From the NCBI GenBank assembly GCA_030041225.1, contig JASHOG010000008.1:1-42256 (forward strand): 42,256 nt of DNA, written 5' to 3'. This DNA comes from Vulcanimicrobiota bacterium. Lineage in GTDB: Bacteria; Vulcanimicrobiota; Vulcanimicrobiia; Vulcanimicrobiales; Vulcanimicrobiaceae. The notes beneath the pieces are model-generated. The model had not been told where the DNA came from. It saw only the letters and a list, made by a program, of their open reading frames with translations, and did not search any database. The translations under genes were made by a program, and so were the position numbers. This document shows, in pieces, positions 17,621 to 26,819 of this stretch (positions are counted from its first letter, which is position 1; each line of letters begins with the position of its first letter).

Positions 17621-19032
17621 TCAACACGACGCTCCGGCGCTTCGCGTTTGTCGTCTTGCTGTGCTTTGCCGTACTGGCAGTGCGGCTCTGGTACATCGAG
17701 ATCACGCAAGGGCCTACCATCTCATCGTACCCTTCGAATCCGCGGCATGTGGCGCTCCGGGCTGGGCGCGGTCGTGTCCTTGCGACCGACGGAACGCTCT
17801 TGGCATACTCGCAGGGAGGTCAACGCCTGTATCCTTTCGGTGCGGAGCTGGCGCATTCGGTGGGCTATGTCTCGGCACGCTACGGAGCGAGCGGCATCGA
17901 GGATGCCTACGATCAAGCGCTCTCTCCGCCGGACGTCTCAGGCGATCCGTTCGGCCAGCTCGAAGAGATTCGTGCTGCAATCGAAGGGCGCGCGACGATA
18001 CTACACGGTGATGATGTCGTGACGACCATCGTTCCTGCGATCGAAGAGGAGCTCTACCGCCGTCTTGCGCGCTACCCGCGCGCCGCGGGCGTCGTGCTCG
18101 ATCCTCACACCGGCGCCGTGCTCGCGATCGCCTCCGTGCCGTCGTTCGACCCGGCATCCATTGACGACGACTTTTCGGCACTGTCGACCGATCCAACGAG
18201 CCCGCTGCTGAATCGCGCAGCGCAGGGTCTCTACCCGCCGGGTTCGACGTTCAAGATGTTCACTGCCTCGGCCGCCCTCGATAGCGGCGCGGTCACACCC
18301 GATTCGCGGTTCGAAGATCCTGGATACCTTGTCATCGGCAACGCGGTGTTACACGACAACGAGGGTGAGGCGACCGGGTATCAGGACGTCACGACGGCAT
18401 TTGCGCTCTCGAGTAACGTCGATTTCGGTCAGATTGCGCTGAGGACCGGCCTCGACACGTTCTACGAATATCTGCGGCGCTTCGGTATAGGAGCTCCGCT
18501 CGACTTTCAGATTCCCGCCTCGAGCAGTGACGTACCGCCGGAGGACGACGTGTCCGCAGGTGAGCTTGCGCAGATGGGCTTCGGCCAAGGCGCCCTACTC
18601 GTCACGCCGCTGCAAATGGCACTCATCGCTTCGACCATTGCGAACGGCGGCGATGAACCGCGACCCTACATCGTGCGACAGATTCGGCGCGGGGACGACG
18701 TGCTCTCCGCGTTCCCCGCCGGTACGCTTGCTTCGCCCATCTCGGCGGATACGGCCGACGAGGTGAAGAACATGATGGTCGCCGTGGTCGAACGTGGTAC
18801 CGGCACCGTCGCAAGCCTGCCGGGCGTTACCGTTGCCGGCAAGACCGGAACGGCGACCAACCCGCACGGGCAACCGCACTCGTGGTTCGTCTGCTTCGCC
18901 CCCGCTGAGGACCCGCGCGCCGTGGTTGCGATCGTCGTCGAGAACGCGGGATATGGCGCGGCGGTTGCGGCGCCCATCGCACGAGACGTCCTCGCAGCCG
19001 CCCTTCAGAGCACGGCGGTAGGAACTCCCTGA
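17617..19032 (+). CDS. Class B penicillin-binding protein (PbpA-like transpeptidase)
   Basis: This is a D,D-transpeptidase that crosslinks peptidoglycan on the outer side of the cytoplasmic membrane. The 471-residue protein has one N-terminal membrane anchor (about 8-26), a short dimerisation-type region and a transpeptidase domain. All three active-site motifs are present: S210-TFK, SSN (265-267) and KTG (409-411). Length and the neighbouring PASTA kinase resemble actinobacterial PbpA rather than full-length PBP2/FtsI. GTG 17617 overlaps the previous stop. No rodA/ftsW partner lies in the window. Confidence 0.9.
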   Translation: MINTTLRRFAFVVLLCFAVLAVRLWYIEITQGPTISSYPSNPRHVALRAGRGRVLATDGTLLAYSQGGQRLYPFGAELAHSVGYVSARYGASGIEDAYDQALSPPDVSGDPFGQLEEIRAAIEGRATILHGDDVVTTIVPAIEEELYRRLARYPRAAGVVLDPHTGAVLAIASVPSFDPASIDDDFSALSTDPTSPLLNRAAQGLYPPGSTFKMFTASAALDSGAVTPDSRFEDPGYLVIGNAVLHDNEGEATGYQDVTTAFALSSNVDFGQIALRTGLDTFYEYLRRFGIGAPLDFQIPASSSDVPPEDDVSAGELAQMGFGQGALLVTPLQMALIASTIANGGDEPRPYIVRQIRRGDDVLSAFPAGTLASPISADTADEVKNMMVAVVERGTGTVASLPGVTVAGKTGTATNPHGQPHSWFVCFAPAEDPRAVVAIVVENAGYGAAVAAPIARDVLAAALQSTAVGTP

Positions 19033-19035
19033 GCG

Positions 19036-21093
19036 ATGATCGAGCAGCAGACGTTCAACAATCGCTATCGTCTCGACCATCCGCTCGGCGAAGGTGGTAT
19101 GGCGCGCGTGTACCTCGGCATCGATACGCTGCTACGCAGGCGAGTCGCTATCAAGGTGCTTCGCGAGCAGTACGCTGCCGACGAAGAGTTCGTGCGCCGC
19201 TTCTATCAAGAGGCGGAATCGGCCGCGAAGCTCTCCCATCCGAACATCGTCAACACCTACGATGTCGGGCGAGAGGGTGATCTCTACTACATCGTCATGG
19301 AGCTCGTCGACGGCCCGTCGCTCGCTGAAATTCTTGCGGCCGACGGAAAACTGCCGGAGCCGGTGGCGATCGACTACACCGTGCAGATTTGCACGGGCCT
19401 CGCCTACGCGCATCGTCAAGGTTTGCTTCACCGCGACATCAAGCCTGCGAACGTGCTCGTGACGAAGGATGACGTCGTGAAGCTCTCCGATTTCGGGATC
19501 GCTCGTGCGGTAACGCAGCACACGATGGCGTTGACGACTCCGGGTCTCGTGATGGGCAGCATCTACTACATTTCGCCGGAGCAGGCTCAGGGGCACGAGC
19601 TGCGCGAGGCATCTGATCTCTACAGCGTCGGCGTCGTCCTCTATCAGATGCTGACGGGAGAGCTTCCGTTTACGGGAGACTCGCCGGTGACGGTGGCGCT
19701 GAAGCAGATCAGCGATCCGGTACCGACGATTGACACGCAGAAGTACGGCGTGAGCCCGGCTCTCGCCGCGATTGTCAACAGGCTGTTGCAGAAATCGCCG
19801 GAGCATCGCTTCGGCTCGGCGAGCGAAGTTGCGTCGGCGTTGCGGGAGGCACGCGAACGGCCGAGCATTGCTGCCTACCGCATTCAAGACGACGCGCCGG
19901 CGCGAGTCTCGCCGCTCGAGCTTCCGCCGCGCCGCTCCAAGATGCCCGATCGGCGCTGGCGCGAGGAGGAGCGGCGGCGCCACGCCGGAGCGAACGCGGC
20001 GATCCTCGTGATCGCACTCGTCGCTGCGGTCGTGGTCGGCTTCTGGCTGCTCGGGCGCCCGCTTCCCGATTTCGGCGGTTCGACGATCGCCGTAGGGAAC
20101 TACATAGGCGAGACGGACGTGCAGGCGGAGCAGCAGCTCTCCAATGCGGGGCTGGGCACGCGGATATTCCACAGCAGCAGCAACACCGTAGCACTTGCTC
20201 ACGTCATTCGACAAAACCCGGCGCCCGGGACGATCGTCGCCAAGAGTGCGGTCGTCGAGCTTTTCATCAGTAACGGGCTTCCGACACTCGGACTGCGTGA
20301 CGTTCGCGGCTTCTCCGAAGGTGACGCAGAACGAATTCTCCGCGAGGACAAGTTTATCGTTCGTATCTTCCAGCGGTACGACAACGCGGCGAAGGGCAGC
20401 GTCGTCGACCAACACCCTGCGCCCGGCGCGCGGGTGCGTGAAGGAAGCTCGATCACGCTCGTCGTCTCGGAGGGCCCGCAGCCCACGCAGATTCCGAACT
20501 TTGTCGGGATGCCCGTGGATCGCGCGCAGGCGCTTGCGGCGCACCTCGGCATCACGCTCGATAGCTCTCAACAAGTCGCGATTCCAGGCGAACCCGGGAA
20601 CACGATCGCCTCGCAGGATCCGGCTCCCGGTGGGAGCATCGCGCACGGCGGCGTCGTGCACGTCGCAGTGAACATGTTCTCGAACGCATCCGCGGCGCCG
20701 ATCGCCGGTGGGACCGTCGTGCCGAACGTCGTTGGAGCGACCTACGCCAACGCGCTCCAGACGCTCGAGCAGGCGGGATTTACGGTTTCGATTCAGTTCT
20801 CGATCCAGCAGGACGCAAACGGCAGTATTATCGGTGAGCAGCCGCAAGGGGGAGCGCAGGCTCCCTCCGGATCGCGTATCGCCGTTACACTCTCCGTTCC
20901 CGGAGAGGTCCCCGACACTGACGGCTTAAGCGTCGATCAGGCGCGCGCGCTGCTGCAAGCCGCCGGGTATTCCGTCGAGTCGCTGCGGTACACGACCGAA
21001 GGCGCGGGCGGTCGCGTCGTCGGAACCGATCCGATCGCCGGGACCTCACTTGTGCCCGGCGGCAGCGTCGTGCTCGTGGTGAACGCGCAGTAG
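19036..21093 (+). CDS. PASTA-domain serine/threonine protein kinase (PknB/PrkC type)
   Basis: The 685-residue protein is a membrane kinase of the family that coordinates cell-wall synthesis and growth. The kinase domain contains the Gly loop GEGGMA, Lys40 (AIKVL), HRDIKPAN with Asp134, and SDFG with Asp152. A basic juxtamembrane stretch precedes one transmembrane helix (about 320-340). Five PASTA repeats follow, recognisable by recurrent PxFxGMP/V-PNVVG starts and PAPG turns (NPAPGT, HPAPGA, DPAPGG). These presumably sense muropeptides or lipid II. It begins 3 bp after the PBP gene, a pairing also seen in Actinobacteria. No cognate PP2C phosphatase is in the window. Confidence 0.94.
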   Translation: MIEQQTFNNRYRLDHPLGEGGMARVYLGIDTLLRRRVAIKVLREQYAADEEFVRRFYQEAESAAKLSHPNIVNTYDVGREGDLYYIVMELVDGPSLAEILAADGKLPEPVAIDYTVQICTGLAYAHRQGLLHRDIKPANVLVTKDDVVKLSDFGIARAVTQHTMALTTPGLVMGSIYYISPEQAQGHELREASDLYSVGVVLYQMLTGELPFTGDSPVTVALKQISDPVPTIDTQKYGVSPALAAIVNRLLQKSPEHRFGSASEVASALREARERPSIAAYRIQDDAPARVSPLELPPRRSKMPDRRWREEERRRHAGANAAILVIALVAAVVVGFWLLGRPLPDFGGSTIAVGNYIGETDVQAEQQLSNAGLGTRIFHSSSNTVALAHVIRQNPAPGTIVAKSAVVELFISNGLPTLGLRDVRGFSEGDAERILREDKFIVRIFQRYDNAAKGSVVDQHPAPGARVREGSSITLVVSEGPQPTQIPNFVGMPVDRAQALAAHLGITLDSSQQVAIPGEPGNTIASQDPAPGGSIAHGGVVHVAVNMFSNASAAPIAGGTVVPNVVGATYANALQTLEQAGFTVSIQFSIQQDANGSIIGEQPQGGAQAPSGSRIAVTLSVPGEVPDTDGLSVDQARALLQAAGYSVESLRYTTEGAGGRVVGTDPIAGTSLVPGGSVVLVVNAQ

Positions 21094-21578
21094 TGAGGAT
21101 CCTCGGCATTGACCCCGCGCTGCGCGTCACGGGATACGGCGTGATCGACGGGAACGGCTCCGGTGTGAGGCTCGTCGAGGCCGGCGTCGTAGCACCTTCA
21201 ACGGAGGCGCTCGAAATGCGCTTGCAGCAGCTGCACGCGGCCATGTGCGAAATCATCGCGCAGACGCGACCGGACGTGGTCGTCATCGAGGAGCTGTATG
21301 CGACGTATAAGAGCCCTGCGACCGCAATCCTCATGGGACATGCGCGCGGTGTCCTCGCGCTCGCAAGCGCACAGGCGGGAATTCCCGTGCGCACGATCGG
21401 GCATGCTCACGTGAAGCGCGCGCTCGTCGGCTCGGGTAGCGCTCGCAAGGAGCAGGTCGGTGCGATGGTTGCACGACTGCTCGGTCTAGAGAGGCGGCCG
21501 CACCCCCACGACGTCTCCGACGCGCTCGCGATCGCGCTTGCCTTCCATCACCGGCACGGTCATGTTCTCGCGCATTGA
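21093..21578 (+). CDS. ruvC: Holliday junction resolvase RuvC
   Basis: It cuts Holliday junctions symmetrically in the RuvABC complex. The 161-residue length is typical. Catalytic acidic residues are visible: Asp7 (RILGIDPAL), Glu66/67 (VVIEELY) and the C-terminal pair in HDVSDALAIAL. The GTG start uses the last base of the kinase stop codon (TAGTG), so the two genes are translationally coupled. ruvA overlaps its end by 17 bp. Confidence 0.95.
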   Translation: MRILGIDPALRVTGYGVIDGNGSGVRLVEAGVVAPSTEALEMRLQQLHAAMCEIIAQTRPDVVVIEELYATYKSPATAILMGHARGVLALASAQAGIPVRTIGHAHVKRALVGSGSARKEQVGAMVARLLGLERRPHPHDVSDALAIALAFHHRHGHVLAH

Positions 21579-22197
21579 GGGCACGCTCGTCGAGCGTCGA
21601 GCAGATGGCGTGGTCGTGGACGTCTCAGGGCTCGGCTACGAGATTATGCTGCCGCCGTGCGTCGCCGAGCGCGTACCGAGCGAGACCGGCGCGCGGATCG
21701 CGCTCGAGGTGTACTCGGTGTTGAACCTTGACGGAAAGAGCGGGCGCGTCACGTACTACGGCTTTCACAACGCGGTGGAGCGCGCGTTCTTCGAGGCGCT
21801 GCTCACGGTTGCGTCGATCGGTCCGCGGTCGGCTGCGCGGGCCTTCTCGCAGCCGATGTCGGCGATTGCGCGAGCGATCGACGACGGGGATCACGCGTTC
21901 TTGCGCAGGCTGCCCGGCATCGGCGAGCAGAAGGCACGCGATATCGTCGCGAAGCTGCAGGGGAAGGTGGCGCGCTTCCTGCTCATTCAAGACGCGCAGG
22001 CGCCGGCGCCTCCGAAGCGTGCGATGCCGGAGTTCGCGGAAGAGGCGCTCGCAGTACTTCTGCAGCTCGAATATCGCCGCTCGGAGGCGGAGGCAATGAT
22101 TCGCGAGACGCTCGCCTCAGCACCGGCGGTGCATGACGCTGAAGCGCTCCTGGCCGAGATTTATCGCCGCCGTGCGCGGCGTGAAGCAATCGCGTGA
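21562..22197 (+). CDS. ruvA: Holliday junction branch migration protein RuvA
   Basis: RuvA tetramers hold the four-way junction open and load RuvB. The 211-residue protein starts MFSRIEGTLVERRADG, the usual OB-fold beginning, which fixes the ATG at 21562 rather than an upstream in-frame TTG. Two helix-hairpin-helix motifs are visible: ASIGPRSA and RLPGIGEQKARDIV. A C-terminal helical domain III for RuvB contact is present. It overlaps ruvC by 17 bp and ruvB by 4 bp. Confidence 0.95.
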   Translation: MFSRIEGTLVERRADGVVVDVSGLGYEIMLPPCVAERVPSETGARIALEVYSVLNLDGKSGRVTYYGFHNAVERAFFEALLTVASIGPRSAARAFSQPMSAIARAIDDGDHAFLRRLPGIGEQKARDIVAKLQGKVARFLLIQDAQAPAPPKRAMPEFAEEALAVLLQLEYRRSEAEAMIRETLASAPAVHDAEALLAEIYRRRARREAIA

Positions 22198-23252
22198 GCA
22201 GCGAGGTACGCAAGCGCGTGCTCGGGCCGGAGCCGGCGCGCGTCGTCGAAGCGCAAGAGAGACTCGAAGAGGAGGTCTATACTGCCTCCCTGCGCCCGCG
22301 CAGCTTTGCCGAGTACGTGGGACAAGACCAGGTCGTCGAGAACCTGCACATCGCGATCGCAGCAGCAAAACGGCGCGACGAGCCGCTGGAGCACGTGCTC
22401 TTCTACGGTCCGCCGGGACTCGGGAAGACGACGCTCGCGGGACTCATCGCGCGCGAGATCAACGCGAACTTTCGGCCGACCAGCGGCCCGACGCTCGAGA
22501 AGCCGAAGGACCTCGTCGGCATCCTCACCTCGCTCGAAGAGGGTGATGTTCTCTTCATCGACGAGGTGCATCGCTTGGGCAGTGTCGTCGAAGAGTTTCT
22601 CTATCCGGCTATGGAGGAGTTTCAGATCGACTTCCTCGTCGATCGGGGTGCCTACGCGAAGACGCTCAAGCTTCCGCTGAAGCGCTTCACGCTCGTCGGC
22701 GCAACGACGCGCGCGGGCATGCTCTCGGCGCCGCTGCGCGAACGCTTCGGGATCGTGCAGCACCTCGACTACTATGGCACCGAGGCGCTCGAGCGCATCG
22801 TACAGCGTTCGGCGCTCATGCTCGGCGTGCCGATCGAGAGTGAAGGTGCGCAAACGATCGCGGCTCGCAGCCGTGGCACGCCGCGTGTTGCAAACCGTCT
22901 GCTGCGTCGCGTGCGCGACTACGCGCAGGTCAAGGCGAGCGGCACGATCACCCGAACCGTGGCCGCCGACGCGCTCCAGCGAGAGGGAGTCGACGAGGCC
23001 GGGCTCGATCGCCTCGACCGCGCTTTCTTGCGAACGATCATCGAGCAGTATCACGGCGGCCCGGTCGGGATCGCCGCGATCGCAGCGACCCTAAGTGAGG
23101 ACGCGGAAACGCTCGAAGACGTTGTCGAGCCCTATCTCTTGAAGGAGGGTTACATCCGGCGTACGGCCAGCGGAAGGAAGGCGACGGCACAGGCGTATAG
23201 CCACCTGGGCGTCGCGCCACCGTCGAGCGCGCAGCCTGAATTGTTCTCGTGA
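22194..23252 (+). CDS. ruvB: RuvB, Holliday junction branch-migration ATPase
   Basis: RuvB is the hexameric AAA+ motor of the RuvAB complex. The 352-residue protein has Walker A GPPGLGKT (72-79), Walker B FIDEVHRL (Asp123, Glu124), GATTRAGMLSAPLRERFGI with the sensor and arginine-finger region, and a C-terminal winged helix (RTASGRKATAQAYSHLG). The GTG start overlaps the ruvA stop. The order ruvC-ruvA-ruvB is standard. Confidence 0.97.
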   Translation: MSSEVRKRVLGPEPARVVEAQERLEEEVYTASLRPRSFAEYVGQDQVVENLHIAIAAAKRRDEPLEHVLFYGPPGLGKTTLAGLIAREINANFRPTSGPTLEKPKDLVGILTSLEEGDVLFIDEVHRLGSVVEEFLYPAMEEFQIDFLVDRGAYAKTLKLPLKRFTLVGATTRAGMLSAPLRERFGIVQHLDYYGTEALERIVQRSALMLGVPIESEGAQTIAARSRGTPRVANRLLRRVRDYAQVKASGTITRTVAADALQREGVDEAGLDRLDRAFLRTIIEQYHGGPVGIAAIAATLSEDAETLEDVVEPYLLKEGYIRRTASGRKATAQAYSHLGVAPPSSAQPELFS

Positions 23253-24277
23253 AGCGGCGTGGGTTTCTCGCCGTTTCGGGCGCCGCGATATGCGTCCCGC
23301 TCTTGGGCGCGGTGCGTATGGAGCCACAGTTGCGCGTGCTACTCGGCACCGGCGACGCGCGGCCGCTCTCAGGCGGCGGCTTCGCGTTCGATGGTCTCGC
23401 CTATCGCGGTAGCTTCGAGCGTCTCTCGGACGGAAGCATCGTGAACGTCATCACGCTCGAGGAGTACCTCTACAGCGTCGTGCCACGCGAGATGTCGCCG
23501 TCGTGGCCCGAGCAAGCGCTGCAGGTCCAAGCGATCTGCGCACGCACCTACGTCCTTCGTCGAGTGGACCCGCGGCGACCGTACGATATCGTACCGTCGG
23601 ATATGGCGCAGGTGTACGAGGGCGTGCGTGCCGAGTCGCCTCCCGGACGCGCAGCGGTTGACGCTACCTCAGGTACGATTCTACGCTACGGCGGTGAGTA
23701 CGCGCAGGTTGCGTTCTCCTCGTGTTGCGGCGGGCACACCGAGTCCGCGTCCGACGCGTGGGGCGGTGCACCGATAGGCTACCTCTCGGGGGTGGTGTGT
23801 CCGTATTGCACGGCCTCACCACAGTACTACTGGTCGCGCGACATTGCGCTCGCCGAGATCATCAGAGCGCTTGGGCTGCAGCAAGAGACGATCGGGGAAA
23901 CGTATGGTGTTTCGATTCCGTCGTTCGACCAGAGCGGTCGCGCGCGCGATTTCATGCTGGACAGAGGCTCGAATGAAGCACCGACGGTCGCCCGAGGCGA
24001 AGATCTACGCAGGCTGCTGGGTCCGAAGCTCTTGCCTTCGCTCCTGATCACGAAATGTTCGTTGGACGCATCGCAAGACGCATGGACGGCGAACGTGCAC
24101 CTCGAGGGGCGCGGCAACGGCCATGGTGTCGGCCTGTGCCAATGGGGAGCGCGCGGCGCTGCGCTCGTCGACGGCTCCGTCGAGGGCATCACCAACTTCT
24201 ACTTTCCAGGAACGAGCATCGACAGATGGACGAGCGTCTCGTCGCGGCCTACGACTACGAACTTCCAGCTTCGCTGA
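23249..24277 (+). CDS. SpoIID/LytB-family peptidoglycan-acting protein
   Basis: The family includes SpoIID, a lytic transglycosylase that cleaves glycan strands stripped of stem peptides, and vegetative homologues in non-sporulating bacteria. The 342-residue protein begins MKRRGFLAVSGAAI, a Tat-like or ordinary signal sequence. It has LEEYLYSVVPREMSPSWP with the catalytic Glu region, a SSCCGGHTES segment and the C-terminal GRGNGHGVGLCQWGARG signature. No other sporulation gene is in the window, so a cell-wall remodelling role is more likely than sporulation. GTG 23249 overlaps ruvB by 4 bp; the 3' end overlaps queA by 52 bp. Confidence 0.9.
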   Translation: MKRRGFLAVSGAAICVPLLGAVRMEPQLRVLLGTGDARPLSGGGFAFDGLAYRGSFERLSDGSIVNVITLEEYLYSVVPREMSPSWPEQALQVQAICARTYVLRRVDPRRPYDIVPSDMAQVYEGVRAESPPGRAAVDATSGTILRYGGEYAQVAFSSCCGGHTESASDAWGGAPIGYLSGVVCPYCTASPQYYWSRDIALAEIIRALGLQQETIGETYGVSIPSFDQSGRARDFMLDRGSNEAPTVARGEDLRRLLGPKLLPSLLITKCSLDASQDAWTANVHLEGRGNGHGVGLCQWGARGAALVDGSVEGITNFYFPGTSIDRWTSVSSRPTTTNFQLR

Positions 24278-25290
24278 TAGCCCAGGAGCCCGCGGCTCAC
24301 CGTGACGAGGCGCGGCTCATGGTGTTGGGCCGTTCGGGGGAGGAAGATCGTCGCTTCAGCGATCTTCCCGATCTGCTCGAACCCGGCGACCTTCTCGTAT
24401 TGAACGAAACGCGCGTGATCGCGGCGCGGCTGCACGCGCGGCGCCGGAGCGGTGGCAAGGTCGAGATTCTCTTGCTGCATCCGGTAGGGTCGGCGCGTTA
24501 CGACCCGCAAGCGCGCTCGTGGAGGGTGCTTCTGCGTCCTGCGAAGCGCGTTCACGTGAGCGAGCGCTTGCGCCTGATCGACGCCAACGATGACGCGATC
24601 GGTGACGCGGTCGTCACGGCCACTCATAGCGAAGGCGTCGGAGAGCTGCGCTTCGAGCTTGTCGCGGACGACTTCGAGTCGTACCTCGCGCATGCGGGGC
24701 GCCTCGCGCTTCCGCCTTACATCCATAACGACTCGGATGAAGCGCAGGAGCGGTATCAAACGGTTTTCGCTCGCGTTCCAGGCAGCATCGCGGCGCCGAC
24801 CGCGGCGCTGCACTTCACGCGGGAGCTCTTCGAGCGCCTTACCGCGAGCGGCATCGGCATGACGAAGCTGACGCTCGACGTTGGGCTGGGCACGTTTCGC
24901 CCGATGCAGAGCATGCGGCTCGACGAGCACGAGATGCACGCGGAGGCGTACTCGATCACGCCGCAGACCCTGAGACGTATCCTCGAAACACGTGCCGCAG
25001 GCAGGCGGGTGGTGGCGGTCGGGACGACGGTCGTTCGCGCGTTGGAAGGAAACGTCGTCGAACACGGGGCTCTGCGCGCCGGAGAGTTCACGACCTCTCT
25101 CTTCATCACACCCGGCTTCGACTTCCACGTGGTCGATGCGATGGTGACGAACTTTCACCTGCCGCGTTCGACGCTGCTCGTGCTCGTCAGCGCCTTTGCG
25201 GGGCGAGAGCGAATCCTTCGTGCGTACAGGGAAGCAATGGAGCGCGGCTATCGATTCTACTCTTTCGGAGATGCGATGCTCATCGTATGA
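24226..25290 (+). CDS. queA: S-adenosylmethionine:tRNA ribosyltransferase-isomerase
   Basis: QueA transfers and isomerises the ribosyl moiety of SAM onto preQ1-modified tRNA, forming epoxyqueuosine. The 354-residue product starts MDERLVAAYDYELPASLIAQEP, matching the family N-terminus. This fixes ATG 24226 despite a 52-bp overlap with the SpoIID gene. Motifs LNETRVIAARL, KVEILLL and FHLPRSTLLVLVSAFAG are characteristic. The downstream oxidoreductase start overlaps its stop (ATGA). tgt and queG are not in the window. Confidence 0.95.
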   Translation: MDERLVAAYDYELPASLIAQEPAAHRDEARLMVLGRSGEEDRRFSDLPDLLEPGDLLVLNETRVIAARLHARRRSGGKVEILLLHPVGSARYDPQARSWRVLLRPAKRVHVSERLRLIDANDDAIGDAVVTATHSEGVGELRFELVADDFESYLAHAGRLALPPYIHNDSDEAQERYQTVFARVPGSIAAPTAALHFTRELFERLTASGIGMTKLTLDVGLGTFRPMQSMRLDEHEMHAEAYSITPQTLRRILETRAAGRRVVAVGTTVVRALEGNVVEHGALRAGEFTTSLFITPGFDFHVVDAMVTNFHLPRSTLLVLVSAFAGRERILRAYREAMERGYRFYSFGDAMLIV

Positions 25291-26273
25291 AGTACGTTGC
25301 TTACGATCAGGACGGTGGACCGGAGGTTCTCCACGTCGCGGAGATGGATTCGCCGCAGCCGCGTGAGGGAGAGGTGCGCATCGCTGTTGAGGCCGCAGGT
25401 GTCTCGCGCGCCGACGTCATGCAACGCCGCGGAGAGTACCCGCCGCCGGCGGGGGCTTCTCCGATCTTGGGGCTCGACGTCGCCGGCACGATCTGCGCGC
25501 TCGGCGAGGGCGTCAGCGCGTGGCACCTCGGCGACCGCGTCTGCGCGCTCGTTACCGGCGGCGGCTACGCAGAACAGGTCTGTACGCCCGCGGGGATGGT
25601 CCTGCCCATTCCTGACGGGTGGAGCGCGATCGAGGCGGCGACGTTACCGGAGAACGGATTCACCGTCTTCGACAACATGGTGACGCGTGCGCGCCTGCGC
25701 AGGGCCGACATCGTACTCGTGCACGGGGGGACGAGCGGTATCGGTTCCACGGCGATCATGTTCGCAAGGGCGCTGGGCGCTCGCGTGATCGCGACCGCCG
25801 GGAGCGCGCAGAAGTGCGCCTCATGCCTGAACATCGGCGCGGATGAGGCGATCCACTACAAAACGCAGGATTTCGTGGAAGAGACGCTGCGAATCACCGC
25901 CGCGCGCGGCGTTGACGTCGTGGTCGATATCGTCTGCGGGCCGTATCTCGCGCGCGATATTATGGCGCTTGCGTTCGACGGACGGATCGCGTGCATCGCG
26001 GTTCAGGGAGGCCCGAAAGCGGAGCTTTACATCCCCGCGCTCATGCACAAGCGCGGCACGATCTTCGGCACCTCACTTCGACCGCGGACACCGCAGGAGA
26101 AGAAGGCGATCGCCGACGGCCTGCGCGAGCGGATCTGGCCGCTCTTAGCAGCGCGCGACCCGATCAAGCCGCTCGTCGACAGCGTGTACTCTTTCGAGGA
26201 GGCGGCGGAAGCGCATCGCAGGATGGAGGCCTCCGCCCACATCGGAAAGATTGTGCTCGTCCCGGCAAAGTAA
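25287..26273 (+). CDS. NAD(P)H:quinone oxidoreductase, zinc-independent MDR family
   Basis: The 328-residue medium-chain dehydrogenase/reductase begins MKYVAYDQDGGPEVL, typical of quinone oxidoreductases and PIG3-like proteins. The Rossmann nucleotide-binding motif is VHGGTSGIGSTAIM, and the substrate-side segment GVSRADVMQRRGEYPPP is present. The Cys/His ligands of zinc-dependent alcohol dehydrogenases are absent. It probably reduces quinones or related electrophiles with NADPH; the substrate is unknown. It is the last gene of the long co-directional run, its start overlapping the queA stop. Confidence 0.88.
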   Translation: MKYVAYDQDGGPEVLHVAEMDSPQPREGEVRIAVEAAGVSRADVMQRRGEYPPPAGASPILGLDVAGTICALGEGVSAWHLGDRVCALVTGGGYAEQVCTPAGMVLPIPDGWSAIEAATLPENGFTVFDNMVTRARLRRADIVLVHGGTSGIGSTAIMFARALGARVIATAGSAQKCASCLNIGADEAIHYKTQDFVEETLRITAARGVDVVVDIVCGPYLARDIMALAFDGRIACIAVQGGPKAELYIPALMHKRGTIFGTSLRPRTPQEKKAIADGLRERIWPLLAARDPIKPLVDSVYSFEEAAEAHRRMEASAHIGKIVLVPAK

Positions 26274-26292
26274 TCGGCAAGAGCGAAGGGCC

Positions 26293-26817
26293 TTAGCGAT
26301 AAACTTGCTCTACGGCTACGAAGAGCGCGTGGGGCCCGGTGGCCATGAACCAGAGCATCGGGATCGAGAGCATCGTGTTGACGCGAGAGGCGAGAAATGC
26401 AACGCGGCGTGCGCGGGCCTTCTGTTCGTCGGTTGCAGGAACGATACCGAGAATTTTCTTTTGATTCTGCCAGATCGGTCCCCAAACGTTGATGAGCATG
26501 ATCGTTCCTAGCCACGCGCCGAGGCCGATGGGAATGAATATCGAGCGCTGGAAGAGGAACGCACCGGTGAAGCCGTTGACGCCGCCGGAGTTGACGGTGC
26601 TGAGAAGACCCGCACCGGCGAGCCACGTCACGAGTGCCGACCAACGAAAGAAGAAGAGCGCGCGCGGCACGACATACTTCCCGATTGGCGCGGCCTCGCC
26701 CGCGGCGGTCGCCTGCTTTACCGCATCGACGTTGACGAAGTTAAAGAAGTAGAGCAAGCCGATCCACATGACGCCCGCAAAGATGTGAATCCAGCGCAGA
26801 ATGGGCTCAAGCCACAT
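26293..26817 (-). CDS. Four-helix membrane protein, PuuD-like (urate oxidase N-terminal domain family)
   Basis: The 174-residue protein has about four transmembrane helices, with conserved-looking His in WIHIFAGVMWIGLL and further aromatic segments. It resembles the membrane domain of PuuD-type proteins without the cytochrome c part. A redox or heme-linked function is possible, but I cannot confirm it. Its Shine-Dalgarno GGAGGAA lies inside the last codons of the small upstream gene, so the two are coupled. It is convergent with the oxidoreductase gene and 19 bp from it. Confidence 0.7.
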   Translation of the reverse strand: MWLEPILRWIHIFAGVMWIGLLYFFNFVNVDAVKQATAAGEAAPIGKYVVPRALFFFRWSALVTWLAGAGLLSTVNSGGVNGFTGAFLFQRSIFIPIGLGAWLGTIMLINVWGPIWQNQKKILGIVPATDEQKARARRVAFLASRVNTMLSIPMLWFMATGPHALFVAVEQVYR

Positions 26818-26819
26818 CG

